Source: an uncultured Gammaproteobacteria bacterium
GTDB lineage: Bacteria > Pseudomonadota > Gammaproteobacteria > DRJJ01
Direction of reading: 5' to 3'
Length of the DNA: 64,000 bases
Assembly: GCA_947258795.1 (NCBI GenBank)
Contig: CAMYJU010000010.1
Coordinates: 38,087 to 102,086, forward strand
In this document: piece after piece, positions 16,764-25,212 of the stretch
How positions within the stretch are numbered: the stretch's first letter is position 1
Layout: every line of letters starts with the position of its first letter
Program-made: the position numbers and the translations under genes
Notes under the pieces: model-generated
Told to the model about the DNA's origin: nothing
Seen by the model: only the letters and a program-made list of their open reading frames with translations
Database searches by the model: none

Positions 16764-17537
16764 ATGACTATAGGCGTTTATACATCATCCGCGGCATTGC
16801 AGGAAGCGGCGTCTGCACTGGCTCAACAGCTGGAGCTGCCGCCGGCAGATACCGATGCTGCGAGCATGCTGCTCGAACTGACGCCGGAAGATTATGCACC
16901 CGGCTTCCGCCTGTCCCTGCGCCTGACTGCCGCAGATGCTCCGGGGCCGGTTGCATGCGACTTTACCAGCGGACGCAATGCCCATCGGCGCCAGCACGGC
17001 GGCGGTCGTGGCCAGGCCATCGCCCGCGCGATCGGCATACAGAAAGATCATATCCCGCACGTACTTGATACCACCGCCGGTCTCGGTCGTGATGCCTATG
17101 TACTGGCGACACTGGGCTGCGAAGTCACCATGCTGGAGCGCTCTCCGATACTGGCTGCGCTGCTGGAAAATGGCCTGCAACGCGCACTGGATCAGTATCC
17201 CGATGACCCCGTTTTCGCACGCATACAACTGCTGCACGCCGATGCCTTTGACTACCTGGACATGCTGCATAAACCAAATCGATATGATGTCATCTATCTG
17301 GACCCGATGTACCCGCATCGCGACAAACACGTGCTGGTCAAAAAGGAAATGCAAGTCCTGCAACATTTACTCGGCAGCCATGACGATGCAGCCCGGATAC
17401 TGGCCGCCGCACTGTCCAAGGCAGGCCGGCGGGTGGTAGTTAAACGCCCGGTGTGGGCACCACCGCTGGACGGCCCGCCACCACGACACCAGATCAAGGG
17501 CAAGACTACGCGCTTTGATATCTACCCGACCTGTTAG
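16764..17537 (+). CDS. rsmJ: 16S rRNA (guanine-1516-N2) methyltransferase
   Basis: A SAM-dependent enzyme that methylates G1516 of 16S rRNA. The 257 residues and motifs fit RsmJ/YhiQ: ACDFTSGRNAHRRQHGGGRG, VLDTTAGLGRDAYVLATLG (SAM site), VTMLERSP, YDVIYLDPMYPHRDK (catalytic motif) and KRPVWAPPLDGPPP near the C terminus. The start is ATG 16764; no strong ribosome site is visible. Confidence 0.95.
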   Translation: MTIGVYTSSAALQEAASALAQQLELPPADTDAASMLLELTPEDYAPGFRLSLRLTAADAPGPVACDFTSGRNAHRRQHGGGRGQAIARAIGIQKDHIPHVLDTTAGLGRDAYVLATLGCEVTMLERSPILAALLENGLQRALDQYPDDPVFARIQLLHADAFDYLDMLHKPNRYDVIYLDPMYPHRDKHVLVKKEMQVLQHLLGSHDDAARILAAALSKAGRRVVVKRPVWAPPLDGPPPRHQIKGKTTRFDIYPTC

Positions 17538-17564
17538 GTTGGATCGAACCGGCTTTCCGTTTTT

Positions 17565-17831
17565 ATGTCCAAGCTAGACAAGAAGGCTGATATTCGGTAC
17601 TCCAGGATGCTCAACGTACTGCTCCACTCCACCACTCTGCCAATGCGTCTGCTGCGTATACTAATGCTGAGCGCCGCCGGATACGCATTACTGCACTTGT
17701 GGCTGGGGAATGCATCCGACCTGCCATGGCAGCAGTTTACCGGCATCGGCATCGTAGGCAGACACGCCGGAGCACAATTAAAGACCTGGCCGATACAGAT
17801 CGTCGCCTTCAATGATGTACTGGAGATGTAA
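17565..17831 (+). CDS. Possible small membrane protein (88 aa), doubtful
   Basis: An ORF 27 bp after rsmJ in the same direction. The product begins MSKLDKKADIRYSRML and has one hydrophobic segment (ILMLSAAGYALLHLWLG, about residues 32-48). No family is recognised and no good ribosome site precedes ATG 17565. The stop codon is the first base group of a long hairpin. A minus-strand ORF covers the same bases but looks like a shadow. The gene may be real, but it could be non-coding sequence. Confidence 0.35.
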   Translation: MSKLDKKADIRYSRMLNVLLHSTTLPMRLLRILMLSAAGYALLHLWLGNASDLPWQQFTGIGIVGRHAGAQLKTWPIQIVAFNDVLEM

Positions 17832-17901
17832 ACGCAAAACCGACGGACCGCTGAAAGGCAAGCACCTCGAACCGATGCCGGGCTTCGTCGGTTTTGCGTT
17901 T
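17830..17901. repeat. Long perfect inverted repeat with 16-bp arms
   Basis: AAACGCAAAACCGACG (17830-17845) is the exact complement of CGTCGGTTTTGCGTTT (17886-17901), with 40 bases between. There is no T-run after either arm, so it is not a plain terminator. Further palindromes follow: ATTCCCGC/GCGGGAAT (17950-17969) and ATCCCCGA/TCGGGGAT (17990-18013). The 220-bp gap before moaB therefore consists mainly of hairpins. Confidence 0.75.
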
Positions 17902-17949
17902 GCATGGCTGGCGTTCAGGCCGGATAGTGAGATTTGCCTTGAGTAAGCC

Positions 17950-18013
17950 ATTCCCGCGCAGGCGGGAATCCACGCTCACTATTATATCGATCCCCGACAA
18001 AACCTTCGGGGAT
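17950..18013. repeat. Two adjacent short palindromes of dispersed-repeat type
   Basis: ATTCCCGC (17950-17957) pairs with GCGGGAAT (17962-17969) around a 4-base loop; ATCCCCGA (17990-17997) pairs with TCGGGGAT (18006-18013). ATTCCCGC also appears in the 6539-6635 element, suggesting the same broad repeat class. It lies just past the end of moaB. Confidence 0.6.
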
Positions 18014-18052
18014 GACAACACGGCACTTCCTTATCAGCTTATGTCCCCTGTA

Positions 18053-18568
18053 CTACTTCTCCAACAACCGTGGTATTAACATCGCCAGGTTACAGGGCAT
18101 GGTGCGCAGGTCCAGTTGCTTGATGATTATCTTGTCCCAGGCAGTACGGCAGGCACCGGTCGAACCGGGCAGGCAAAAGATATAGGTACCGTTGGCGACA
18201 CCGGAAATCGCACGTGACTGGATGGTCGAGGTATCGATTTCCTCATAGGATAGTGCGCGGAACAATTCGCCGAAGCCCTCGATGGTCTTGTCGAGTAAAA
18301 CACTTACCGCCTCAGGTGTACCGTCGCGCCCGGTTACGCCAGTGCCACCGGTGCTGATTACCGCATCGATGTTCGCATCCGCGATCCATTCCGAGAGCGC
18401 CGCACGGATCTGGTAGATATTGTCCGGCACAATGCGTTTGTCCGCGAGCTTGTGGCCGGCCTGCTGCAGGCGTTCGCTTAAGGCGGCGCCGGATTTGTCG
18501 TCTGCCTCGGTACGACTGTCGGAGACAGTCAGCACAGCGATGTTTAGCGCCTTGAATTCGGTTGTCAT
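18053..18568 (-). CDS. moaB: Molybdenum cofactor biosynthesis protein B
   Basis: A 171-residue MogA/MoaB-family protein with the molybdopterin-binding motif VISTGGTGVTGRDGTPEAV near residue 75 and the C-terminal YIFCLPGSTGACRTAWDKII. The family adenylylates molybdopterin (MogA) or is thought to support that step (MoaB); length and lack of extensions favour MoaB. It stands alone, convergent with the small ORF and palindromes on its 3' side, and divergent from cmoA across a repeat-filled gap. Confidence 0.92.
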   Translation of the reverse strand: MTTEFKALNIAVLTVSDSRTEADDKSGAALSERLQQAGHKLADKRIVPDNIYQIRAALSEWIADANIDAVISTGGTGVTGRDGTPEAVSVLLDKTIEGFGELFRALSYEEIDTSTIQSRAISGVANGTYIFCLPGSTGACRTAWDKIIIKQLDLRTMPCNLAMLIPRLLEK

Positions 18569-18614
18569 TACATAACCCTCAACTCACAATATCGAGTTCT
18601 TGTTGAATATATAA

Positions 18615-18712
18615 CCCCCTCTCCCCCAGGGAGAGGGCCGGGGTGAGGGGGTCATAAGTTTAACGCCCTTACTTTTATCCCCTCATCCTAACCTTCTCCC
18701 TGAGGGAGAAGG
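18615..18712. repeat. Inverted pair of CCCTCTCCC...GGGTGAGGGG-type repeats
   Basis: Left unit 18615-18651 contains CTCTCCCCCAGGGAGAG followed by GGCCGGGGTGAGGGG. Right unit 18679-18712 is the same type on the opposite strand (complement: CCTTCTCCCTCAGGGAGAAG then GTTAGGATGAGGGG). Each unit is itself palindromic (CCTCTCCC/GGGAGAGG). This is a widespread kind of intergenic repeat in proteobacteria. It lies between the divergent moaB and cmoA genes. Confidence 0.75.
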
Positions 18713-18828
18713 AATTACATTGTTTCTGTTGCCAGTGTAATCCTCAGTATCAGATTTAAGGAACCAGAACCCTTAATCAAAAGTGTGATAGTTCCATTAT
18801 ACACATGCACTTAAGCTACAATAGCGCC

Positions 18829-19578
18829 ATGAAAAAGCAACGCCCCGACCAGCGCCGCCAGGACCGGCTCTATGCCGGCAACGATCAGGCCCCCGGTGAT
18901 TTTGTCTTCGACCAGGCCGTGGCGCAGGTATTCGATGACATGATCCAGCGTTCGGTACCCGGTTATGCGCAGACGGTGGCGATGACCGGGCTGCTGGCCG
19001 GACATTTCGCCCGACCCGACAGCAATGCCTACGACCTGGGATGTTCGTCGGGCGCAGTTAGCCGTGCGATACGCCAGTTTGTCAAACAGTCCGGCTTTAC
19101 CATCATAGCCGTCGATAATTCCGAGGCGATGCTGGAACACTGTGCCGACCTGAAGGCTGATCAGGGTGCTCAGGCGCCTGTAGAACTGATCTGTGCGGAT
19201 ATACGCGATATCACTATCAGCAATGCCGCGCTGGTGTGCCTGAACTTCACCTTGCAGTTCATTCCGCAAGTGGAACGCGATCAGCTAATCCATCAAATTT
19301 ACCAGGGTATGAACGTCGGCGGCGCGTTAATTCTGTCCGAAAAGATCGCGTTTGCCGACACAGCACAGCAGGAGCTGTTCACCAGCCTGCACCTGGACTA
19401 CAAACGCGCGCATGGTTACAGCGAACTGGAAATCAGCCAAAAACGCACGGCACTGGAAAACGTACTGGTTCCGGAAACCCTGGCTGCCCATCGGCAGCGC
19501 CTGCAGCAAGCCGGGTTTGCACAGGTCATGACCTGGCACCAGAGTCTTAACTTTGCATCACTGCTTGCGATCAAATGA
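18829..19578 (+). CDS. cmoA: Carboxy-SAM synthase
   Basis: Makes carboxy-S-adenosylmethionine from SAM and prephenate for tRNA wobble-uridine modification (cmo5U34). About 249 residues; family signatures FVFDQAVAQVFDDMIQRSVPGY, YDLGCSSGAVSRAIR (SAM site), IIAVDNSEAMLEHC, CLNFTLQFIP and GYSELEISQKRTALENVL. ATG 18829 gives MKKQRPDQ and fits family length; ATG 18805 would add eight residues. TACAAT at 18817-18822 may be a -10 very close to the start. The stop overlaps the cmoB start (ATGA). Confidence 0.96.
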   Translation: MKKQRPDQRRQDRLYAGNDQAPGDFVFDQAVAQVFDDMIQRSVPGYAQTVAMTGLLAGHFARPDSNAYDLGCSSGAVSRAIRQFVKQSGFTIIAVDNSEAMLEHCADLKADQGAQAPVELICADIRDITISNAALVCLNFTLQFIPQVERDQLIHQIYQGMNVGGALILSEKIAFADTAQQELFTSLHLDYKRAHGYSELEISQKRTALENVLVPETLAAHRQRLQQAGFAQVMTWHQSLNFASLLAIK

Positions 19579-20546
19579 ACATCTATCAAAACCTGTCTGC
19601 ATACCTGGCTGAACCTGAATTTGCGTCGCTTGCCAGCGAGCTGCCGGCGATACTGGATGAACATTTCACCAACAGTCGTCATGGTGATTATGCGCGCTGG
19701 CAAAAGGCACTTGGGCAGCTACCGTCCGTCATCCCTTCGACAATAAATCTTGCCAATGACCGCATACAAATAGGGAGCGACGAGGACCTGAATGCACAGC
19801 AGCATCAGGCACTGGAACAGACACTGCGTGAGTTTCACCCCTGGCGCAAGGGACCCTTCGAACTGTTCGGTCTGCATATCGATACCGAATGGCGCTCGGA
19901 CTGGAAGTGGGCGCGCCTCGCAAACGAAATTAGCTCTTTACAGGGTAAACGCGTACTGGACATCGGCAGTAGTAACGGCTACTACGGCCTGCGCATGATC
20001 GGTGCCGGTGCCGGGATGGTACTCGGTATCGATCCGACCATGGTGTATGTAATGCAACACTTAGCGCTGATGCGCTACCTGCCTGACATCCCGCTATGGG
20101 TCTTACCATTACGGCTGGAACAACTGCCTGCCACAGCTGCTGCGTTCGATACGGTGTTTTCCATGGGTGTGCTGTATCACCTTCGTGACCCGATCGGTCA
20201 CCTGGATGATATGCGCAAGCGCCTGCGAACCGGTGGCGAGCTGGTGCTCGAAACCCTGGTGGTGGAAGGCGATGAGCATACCGTGCTGGTGCCCGAGGGA
20301 CGCTACGCACGTATGCGTAACGTCTGGTTTTTACCGAGCACCGCGATGCTGACGTGCTGGTTGCAACGTTGCGGGTTTAACCAGGTAGGTGTGGTGGATG
20401 TATCGGACACTACGGTCGATGAACAACACAGCACCGACTGGATGCGGTTTGAATCGCTGGCCGCCTGTCTGGATGAAAACGATCCCTCGCTGACGGTTGA
20501 AGGTTATCCGGCGCCAAAGCGGGCGGTGATTACGGCGCAAGTGTAG
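19575..20546 (+). CDS. cmoB: tRNA U34 carboxymethyltransferase
   Basis: Transfers the carboxymethyl group from carboxy-SAM to 5-hydroxyuridine at tRNA position 34. The 323 residues match. Motifs: FHPWRKGPFELFGLHIDTEWRSDWKW (the KGPF/EWRSDWKW family signature), VLDIGSSNGYYGLRMIGAG (SAM site), GIDPTMVYVMQHLALMRYLP and FSMGVLYHLRDPIGHL. It is translationally coupled to cmoA through ATGA, as in many gammaproteobacteria. A GGTGCAAT/ATTGCACC hairpin repeat follows before the convergent thrB. Confidence 0.97.
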   Translation: MNIYQNLSAYLAEPEFASLASELPAILDEHFTNSRHGDYARWQKALGQLPSVIPSTINLANDRIQIGSDEDLNAQQHQALEQTLREFHPWRKGPFELFGLHIDTEWRSDWKWARLANEISSLQGKRVLDIGSSNGYYGLRMIGAGAGMVLGIDPTMVYVMQHLALMRYLPDIPLWVLPLRLEQLPATAAAFDTVFSMGVLYHLRDPIGHLDDMRKRLRTGGELVLETLVVEGDEHTVLVPEGRYARMRNVWFLPSTAMLTCWLQRCGFNQVGVVDVSDTTVDEQHSTDWMRFESLAACLDENDPSLTVEGYPAPKRAVITAQV

Positions 20547-20564
20547 TACTTGCAACCGTTTAAT

Positions 20565-20594
20565 GGTGCAATGCGCTCCACTTATTGCACCCTA
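20565..20594. repeat. Second copy of GGTGCAAT...ATTGCACC hairpin repeat
   Basis: GGTGCAAT (20565-20572) and ATTGCACC (20584-20591) flank GCGCTCCACTT and are followed by CTAC, as in the copy at 6672-6703. It lies between the convergent cmoB and thrB ends and may act as a bidirectional stop. Confidence 0.6.
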
Positions 20595-20652
20595 CATTTC
20601 TGTACTTCTATTCATTATGGCTGGGAGAGTGTCTGGCATCGTGAATCTTTGG

Positions 20653-21603
20653 CTAGACCCACAACCCATGCATGGCGTCGTGCTCACTGGCGCGCTGGGT
20701 CAGGATGCGTTTGAACACATCCGGGTCCTTGGTATGGGTCATCTCCCCCGGGCGCGGGAAGTGCATGTCGTACAGACGTGATAGCCAGAAACGCAACGCC
20801 GCGGCGCGTAACATCACCGGCCAGGCACCGCGTTCGATTGCGGTCAGTGGTCGTTGCTGATGATAGGCCTCGAGCAGGCTCATCACACGATGCTCGTCCA
20901 GGCTGCCGTCAGCCAGGGTACACCAGTCATTCGCGATCACGGCCAGATCGTACAGCAACACATCGTTACAGGCGTAATAGAAATCGATAATACCGGTCAG
21001 CTTTTCGCCGACAAACAGCGCATTGTCGCGGAACAGGTCGGCATGGATCACGCCACGCGGCAGGTCACTGTGTCGAAAGCGCGACTGGAATTCCAGCTCA
21101 TCGTGCAATAATAGTTTATCTTCTTCACCCAGTTTGCTGTCCAGCGCTTTTGCCGTAACCCGCCACCAGTGCGGTCCGCGCTCGTTGTCGCGATGTATGG
21201 TGAACTCCGGGCTAACCGCGTGCATGCGACCTATATTCTCACCCAGTGCCGCAACATGTGCCTGGTTCGGGTGCTCGACCATTTTGCCGTCCAATCTTTG
21301 CACCAGCGCGGCCGGTTTGTGTTTCAGTGATTGCAGGTAGTGGCCATCGCGGTCCGGCAACGGGTGCGCCGACGGCACTTCATGCTCGGCCAGGTAGGCC
21401 ATCAGATCGAGAAAGTATGGCAGCTCTTCGGCACTCAACGCCTCGAACAGGGTCAGTACAAAATGCCCGTTCCCGGTGTTGACGAAATAATTGGTGTTTT
21501 CTATCCCGGCGCTGATGCCCTGGTAATCGACCAGCTCGCCCTGGTCATAGCGTTGCAGGAACGCTGACAGTTCCTCATGGCTGATGGTGGTATAAACAGA
21601 CAT
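20653..21603 (-). CDS. thrB: Homoserine kinase (aminoglycoside-phosphotransferase-fold type)
   Basis: Phosphorylates homoserine in threonine synthesis. This is the Pseudomonas-type ThrB with an APH/choline kinase fold, not the GHMP type. The 316 residues show ISAGIENTNYFVNT near the N terminus, the Brenner-type catalytic motif GVIHADLFRDN near 196, the metal-binding GIIDFYYAC, and LPYFLDLMAYLAEHEVP. It is followed on the same strand upstream by the DUF2782 gene, an arrangement common next to polA in gammaproteobacteria. Confidence 0.95.
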   Translation of the reverse strand: MSVYTTISHEELSAFLQRYDQGELVDYQGISAGIENTNYFVNTGNGHFVLTLFEALSAEELPYFLDLMAYLAEHEVPSAHPLPDRDGHYLQSLKHKPAALVQRLDGKMVEHPNQAHVAALGENIGRMHAVSPEFTIHRDNERGPHWWRVTAKALDSKLGEEDKLLLHDELEFQSRFRHSDLPRGVIHADLFRDNALFVGEKLTGIIDFYYACNDVLLYDLAVIANDWCTLADGSLDEHRVMSLLEAYHQQRPLTAIERGAWPVMLRAAALRFWLSRLYDMHFPRPGEMTHTKDPDVFKRILTQRASEHDAMHGLWV

Positions 21604-21675
21604 AGTCGATACAGGTCTTTCGCGCTGGTATTTGCAACCGGAAAACCGCAGCTTACACGCGCTGCGCCGGTCCGG

Positions 21676-22005
21676 TTACCATTCAAACAGTTTCCAGTAG
21701 GTCGGTGAATCATCCAGCGGATAGCGTTGCGGTCCACTGCCATCCTCCGGGTACAGGATATAGTAAGGCTTGCCGGTTTTCGGGAAGATACGGACCATGT
21801 ACAGACGCCCGCTGATACGGTATTCCTCGACCACCCGGTCTTCACCACGCTTGATGGTGACGTCCGGCTGGATCTGCTCGGCCGGCTCCTGACCATCATC
21901 ACGGACGATCGGAGGGGGTGGCGGCGCAGTGGCTTCGGCCGGCTTATCCTCGGCCTGGCCCAGCACGGGTAGTATTGCGAACAATAGTGCCAGTAGACGT
22001 AACAT
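21676..22005 (-). CDS. DUF2782 periplasmic protein
   Basis: A 109-residue secreted protein with a signal peptide (likely cleavage after GQA before EDKP), a proline-rich linker (APPPPPIVRDDG) and the DUF2782 core (RVVEEYRISGRLYMVRIFPKTG, PYYILYPEDGSGP). The function is unknown. By position between thrB and polA it matches the conserved gammaproteobacterial context, and it may share a promoter with thrB. It is divergent from polA, with 125 bp between the starts. Confidence 0.9.
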   Translation of the reverse strand: MLRLLALLFAILPVLGQAEDKPAEATAPPPPPIVRDDGQEPAEQIQPDVTIKRGEDRVVEEYRISGRLYMVRIFPKTGKPYYILYPEDGSGPQRYPLDDSPTYWKLFEW

Positions 22006-22130
22006 GCTGTTCTCCGGATCAGGGTCTGTCTATATAGATTATCACGGATGGCGCAGTCACTGCATGTCCTGGGCAGAATATGTCCAAACGCTGTTTCCAA
22101 TACCCCGTCGTTCTCGCATAATAGCCGGTT

Positions 22131-24842
22131 ATGAAAACCGACAAATCGAAACCGCTGGTGCTGGTGGACGGCTCTTCCTATTTGTACCGTGCCTTCCATG
22201 CAATGCCTGAACTCATGAATTCCAAAAAACAGCATACTGGCGCTATTTATGGCGTCGTGAATATGCTGCGACGCCTGCTCAAAGACTTCGACACCGACCA
22301 GGTCGCCGTGGTATTCGACGCCAAGGGCAAGACCTTCCGCGACGACCTGTACCCGGAGTACAAGGCCAATCGTCCACCGATGCCGGACGAGCTGCGCAGC
22401 CAGATTAAGCCCTTGCACGAGCTGGTACAGGCGATGGGCTTCCCGCTACTGGAGGTAAGTGGCGTCGAGGCCGACGATGTGATCGGCACCCTGGCCACGC
22501 GCGCCGCGCAGGACGGCCAGGCGGTGGTGATCTCGACCGGCGACAAGGACATGGCACAACTGGTCAATGAGCATGTCACACTGATCAATACCATGACCGA
22601 GGTGGCCATGGACCACGATGGCGTCACGGAAAAATTTGGCGTGCCACCGGATCGCATTATCGACTACCTGGCCCTGATCGGCGACAAGGTCGACAACGTG
22701 CCCGGGGTACCGAAATGCGGCCCGAAAACCGCGGTCAAATGGCTGACTGAATACGGCAGCCTGGATGAGGTTATGGCGCATGCCGACCAGATTGGCGGCA
22801 AGGTCGGTGAGTACCTGCGCGATTCACTCAAGCAGTTACCGCTGTCGCAGGACCTGGTCACCATACGCCGCAGCCTGGATCTCGAGCAGGATTACCACCA
22901 ACTGGTCATGCAGCCACCCGACCAGGACGCGCTGCTAAAGCTGTTTAAACAACTGGAGTTCAAGACCTGGCTGGCCGAGGTGCTCGATGACAGCGGGCAA
23001 TCCACCGGCGGCAGCGCCACAAGCCCTCAGGCCACAGACTACCAGACCATTACCACCAAAACCGAACTGAATAGGTGGATCAAGCAACTGCGCCAGGCCG
23101 AGCTGTTTGCGTTTGATACCGAGACCACCAGCCTGGACTATATGCAGGCCGAGCTGGTCGGGGTGTCGTTCTGCCATGAGCCCGGCAGTGCTGCCTATGT
23201 TCCCTGTGCCCACGACTATCCCGGCGCACCGAAGCAGATCAGCCGCGATGAACTATTAAAGGCGTTGAAACCGTTGCTGGAGGACCCGGACTGCACCAAG
23301 GTCGGCCAGCATATGAAATACGACATGAATGTGCTCGCACGTTATGACATCGACCTGCAGGGTGTCGCCTACGACACCATGCTCGAGTCCTATGTGCTCG
23401 ACAGTACCGCGACCCGCCATGACATGGATTCGCTGTCGCTGAAGTATCTCGGCCACAAGACCATCAAGTACGAGGACGTAGCCGGCAAGGGTGCCAAACA
23501 GCTCACCTTTAACCAGGTCGATCTGGAAACCGCCGGCCCGTATGCCAGCGAGGACGCCGATATCACGCTGCGCCTGCATCAGCAGCTGTGGCCCAGACTG
23601 ACCGACCAGCCGTCACTGAAAGACGTATTCGAAAATATCGAGATCCCGCTGATACCGGTACTATCCCGGATCGAGCGTAATGGCGTGTTGGTGGATGCAA
23701 AAATGCTGGCCAAACAGAGCAGGGAACTGGCCAGCACGATGCTGGTGATCGAGAAGCAGGCCTATGACCTGGCCGGCGGTGAGTTCAACCTGTCGTCACC
23801 GAAACAGATCCAGAAGATCCTGTTCGAGGATCAGGGCCTGCCGGTACTGAAAAAGACCCCGAAGGGCGCGCCATCGACGGCCGAAGAGGTGATGCAGGAA
23901 CTGGCGCTGGACTATGAGCTGCCGGAACTGATCCTGAAATACCGCTCGATGAGTAAACTCAAGTCGACCTATACCGACAAGCTACCCGAACAGATCGACC
24001 CGGACACCGGGCGCGTGCATACCTCTTACCACCAGGCCGTGGCTGCAACCGGACGCCTGTCGTCAACCGATCCAAACCTGCAGAACATCCCGGTACGCAG
24101 CCAGGAAGGCCGGCGTATCCGCCAGGCCTTTATCGCGCCGAGCGGGTCGATCGTAGTGGCCGCCGACTATTCGCAAATCGAGCTGCGCATCATGGCGCAC
24201 CTGTCCGGTGACGAAGGTCTGCTGAAGGCATTTGCCGAAGGCAAGGACGTGCACCGCGCGACCGCAGCCGAGGTGTTCGGCCTGCATGCCAGTGAGGTCA
24301 GCGACGACCAGCGCCGCTCGGCCAAGGCGATCAACTTTGGCCTGATCTATGGCATGTCCGCGTTTGGCCTCGCGCGTCAGCTCGGTATTACGCGCGGCGA
24401 GGCGCAACAGTATGTCGACCTGTATTTTGAACGCTACCCGGGCGTCAAACAGTACATGGAACAGACCCGCGAGCAGGCACGCGAACAGGGTTATGTCGAA
24501 ACCGTGTTCGGGCGGCGCCTGTACCTGCCCGAGATCAATTCGCGTAACGGCCAGCGCCGGCAGTATGCGGAACGCACCGCGATCAATGCGCCGATGCAGG
24601 GCACCGCGGCCGACATCATCAAGCGCGCAATGATCGATGTCGACGACTGGCTACAGGGTGCTGCCGGCAAATACACGCGTATGATCATGCAGGTGCATGA
24701 TGAGCTGGTGTTCGAGGTCGACAAGCAGCAGGTCGACAAGGCCAGCATGGAGATACGCAAGCGCATGCAGCGTGCCGCCGAGCTGGATGTGCCGCTGGTG
24801 GTCGATATCGGCACCGGCAAGAACTGGGAGGCAGCGCATTAG
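22131..24842 (+). CDS. polA: DNA polymerase I
   Basis: A 903-residue repair and Okazaki-fragment polymerase with all three activities. The 5'-3' exonuclease spans about 1-290 (LVDGSSYLYRAFHA, VEADDVIGTLA, GDKVDNVPGVP). The 3'-5' exonuclease, about 315-510, keeps its catalytic residues (FDTETTSLDYM, KYDMNVL). The polymerase domain, about 530-903, has DPNLQNIPVRS, AADYSQIELRIMAHLS, RRSAKAINFGLIYGMS and QVHDELVFEV. The gap that follows, before engB, carries a candidate small RNA, as in enterobacteria and pseudomonads. Confidence 0.98.
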   Translation: MKTDKSKPLVLVDGSSYLYRAFHAMPELMNSKKQHTGAIYGVVNMLRRLLKDFDTDQVAVVFDAKGKTFRDDLYPEYKANRPPMPDELRSQIKPLHELVQAMGFPLLEVSGVEADDVIGTLATRAAQDGQAVVISTGDKDMAQLVNEHVTLINTMTEVAMDHDGVTEKFGVPPDRIIDYLALIGDKVDNVPGVPKCGPKTAVKWLTEYGSLDEVMAHADQIGGKVGEYLRDSLKQLPLSQDLVTIRRSLDLEQDYHQLVMQPPDQDALLKLFKQLEFKTWLAEVLDDSGQSTGGSATSPQATDYQTITTKTELNRWIKQLRQAELFAFDTETTSLDYMQAELVGVSFCHEPGSAAYVPCAHDYPGAPKQISRDELLKALKPLLEDPDCTKVGQHMKYDMNVLARYDIDLQGVAYDTMLESYVLDSTATRHDMDSLSLKYLGHKTIKYEDVAGKGAKQLTFNQVDLETAGPYASEDADITLRLHQQLWPRLTDQPSLKDVFENIEIPLIPVLSRIERNGVLVDAKMLAKQSRELASTMLVIEKQAYDLAGGEFNLSSPKQIQKILFEDQGLPVLKKTPKGAPSTAEEVMQELALDYELPELILKYRSMSKLKSTYTDKLPEQIDPDTGRVHTSYHQAVAATGRLSSTDPNLQNIPVRSQEGRRIRQAFIAPSGSIVVAADYSQIELRIMAHLSGDEGLLKAFAEGKDVHRATAAEVFGLHASEVSDDQRRSAKAINFGLIYGMSAFGLARQLGITRGEAQQYVDLYFERYPGVKQYMEQTREQAREQGYVETVFGRRLYLPEINSRNGQRRQYAERTAINAPMQGTAADIIKRAMIDVDDWLQGAAGKYTRMIMQVHDELVFEVDKQQVDKASMEIRKRMQRAAELDVPLVVDIGTGKNWEAAH

Positions 24843-24990
24843 CATCTTAGCTGCTATCTATATGTGATTGCTTCGTCATACGTCCAGATCCTGTTCGAGG
24901 TACATCATGGATACCCCAACCGCCTTACTGGCGATTCTGGGCAATATATGAGTGAAATAGTCAAATATTGTAAAGAATTGTTACGCCACA

Positions 24991-25018
24991 TTGTTTGCTT
25001 GAAAACAACAGCTACAAT
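24991..25018 (+). promoter_or_regulatory. Possible promoter for the polA-engB intergenic RNA
   Basis: TTGTTT (24991-24996) and TACAAT (25013-25018) are 16 bp apart, giving a predicted transcription start near 25025. The region is AT-rich compared with polA. Other, weaker pairs exist downstream, so the start is uncertain. Confidence 0.4.
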
Positions 25019-25024
25019 TTTCTC

Positions 25025-25212
25025 TTATGCAGACCGGTTATTGATGGTAATGCATTGTGTGAACTATCACCGTCATGACGTGTCTGATGTGTTAGATGCC
25101 TAAACAGGCATTCGATCTGCTCCTCCTCCCTGAGCAGATCCAACATTTAGGCTTCCCCAAAGCCTTAATGCGATTTAACCCTGGCCCACCCCCAATACGG
25201 CCAGGGTTTTTT
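25025..25212 (+). ncRNA. Candidate Spot 42/ErsA-position small RNA with C-rich hairpin loops
   Basis: The intergenic region between polA and engB holds the small RNA Spot 42 in enterobacteria and vibrios, and ErsA in Pseudomonas. Here no convincing ORF is present, but three ordered hairpins are. GATCTGCTC/GAGCAGATC (25114-25122, 25132-25140) encloses the loop CTCCTCCCT. AGGCTT/AAGCCT (25149-25154, 25160-25165) has loop CCCCA. A terminator, CCCTGGCC/GGCCAGGG (25179-25186, 25199-25206), is followed by T6. The CUCCUCCCU loop is complementary to Shine-Dalgarno sequences. The 5' end is a guess from a putative promoter; primary sequence does not obviously match Spot 42. Confidence 0.6.
25179..25212 (+). 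terminator. Intrinsic terminator of the polA-engB RNA
   Basis: CCCTGGCC (25179-25186) and GGCCAGGG (25199-25206), loop of 12, followed directly by six T. It is oriented with polA and convergent on engB, ending 34 bp before the engB stop. Confidence 0.9.

Noticed and set aside
17534-17905. 123-codon minus-strand ORF
   Set aside because: It spans the long palindrome and the rsmJ end; cysteine- and serine-rich shadow composition with no family.
21501-22418. 305-codon minus-strand ORF across the polA start
   Set aside because: It overlaps thrB, the DUF2782 gene and polA, all clearly recognised; shadow ORF.
25068-25081. CRP-like site TGTGA...TCACC in the polA-engB gap
   Set aside because: The half-sites are separated by four bases instead of the six required, so it is not a credible CRP site.
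24864-25103. A 79-codon ORF after polA
   Set aside because: No ribosome site, no family, and it overlaps the candidate small RNA; composition looks non-coding.
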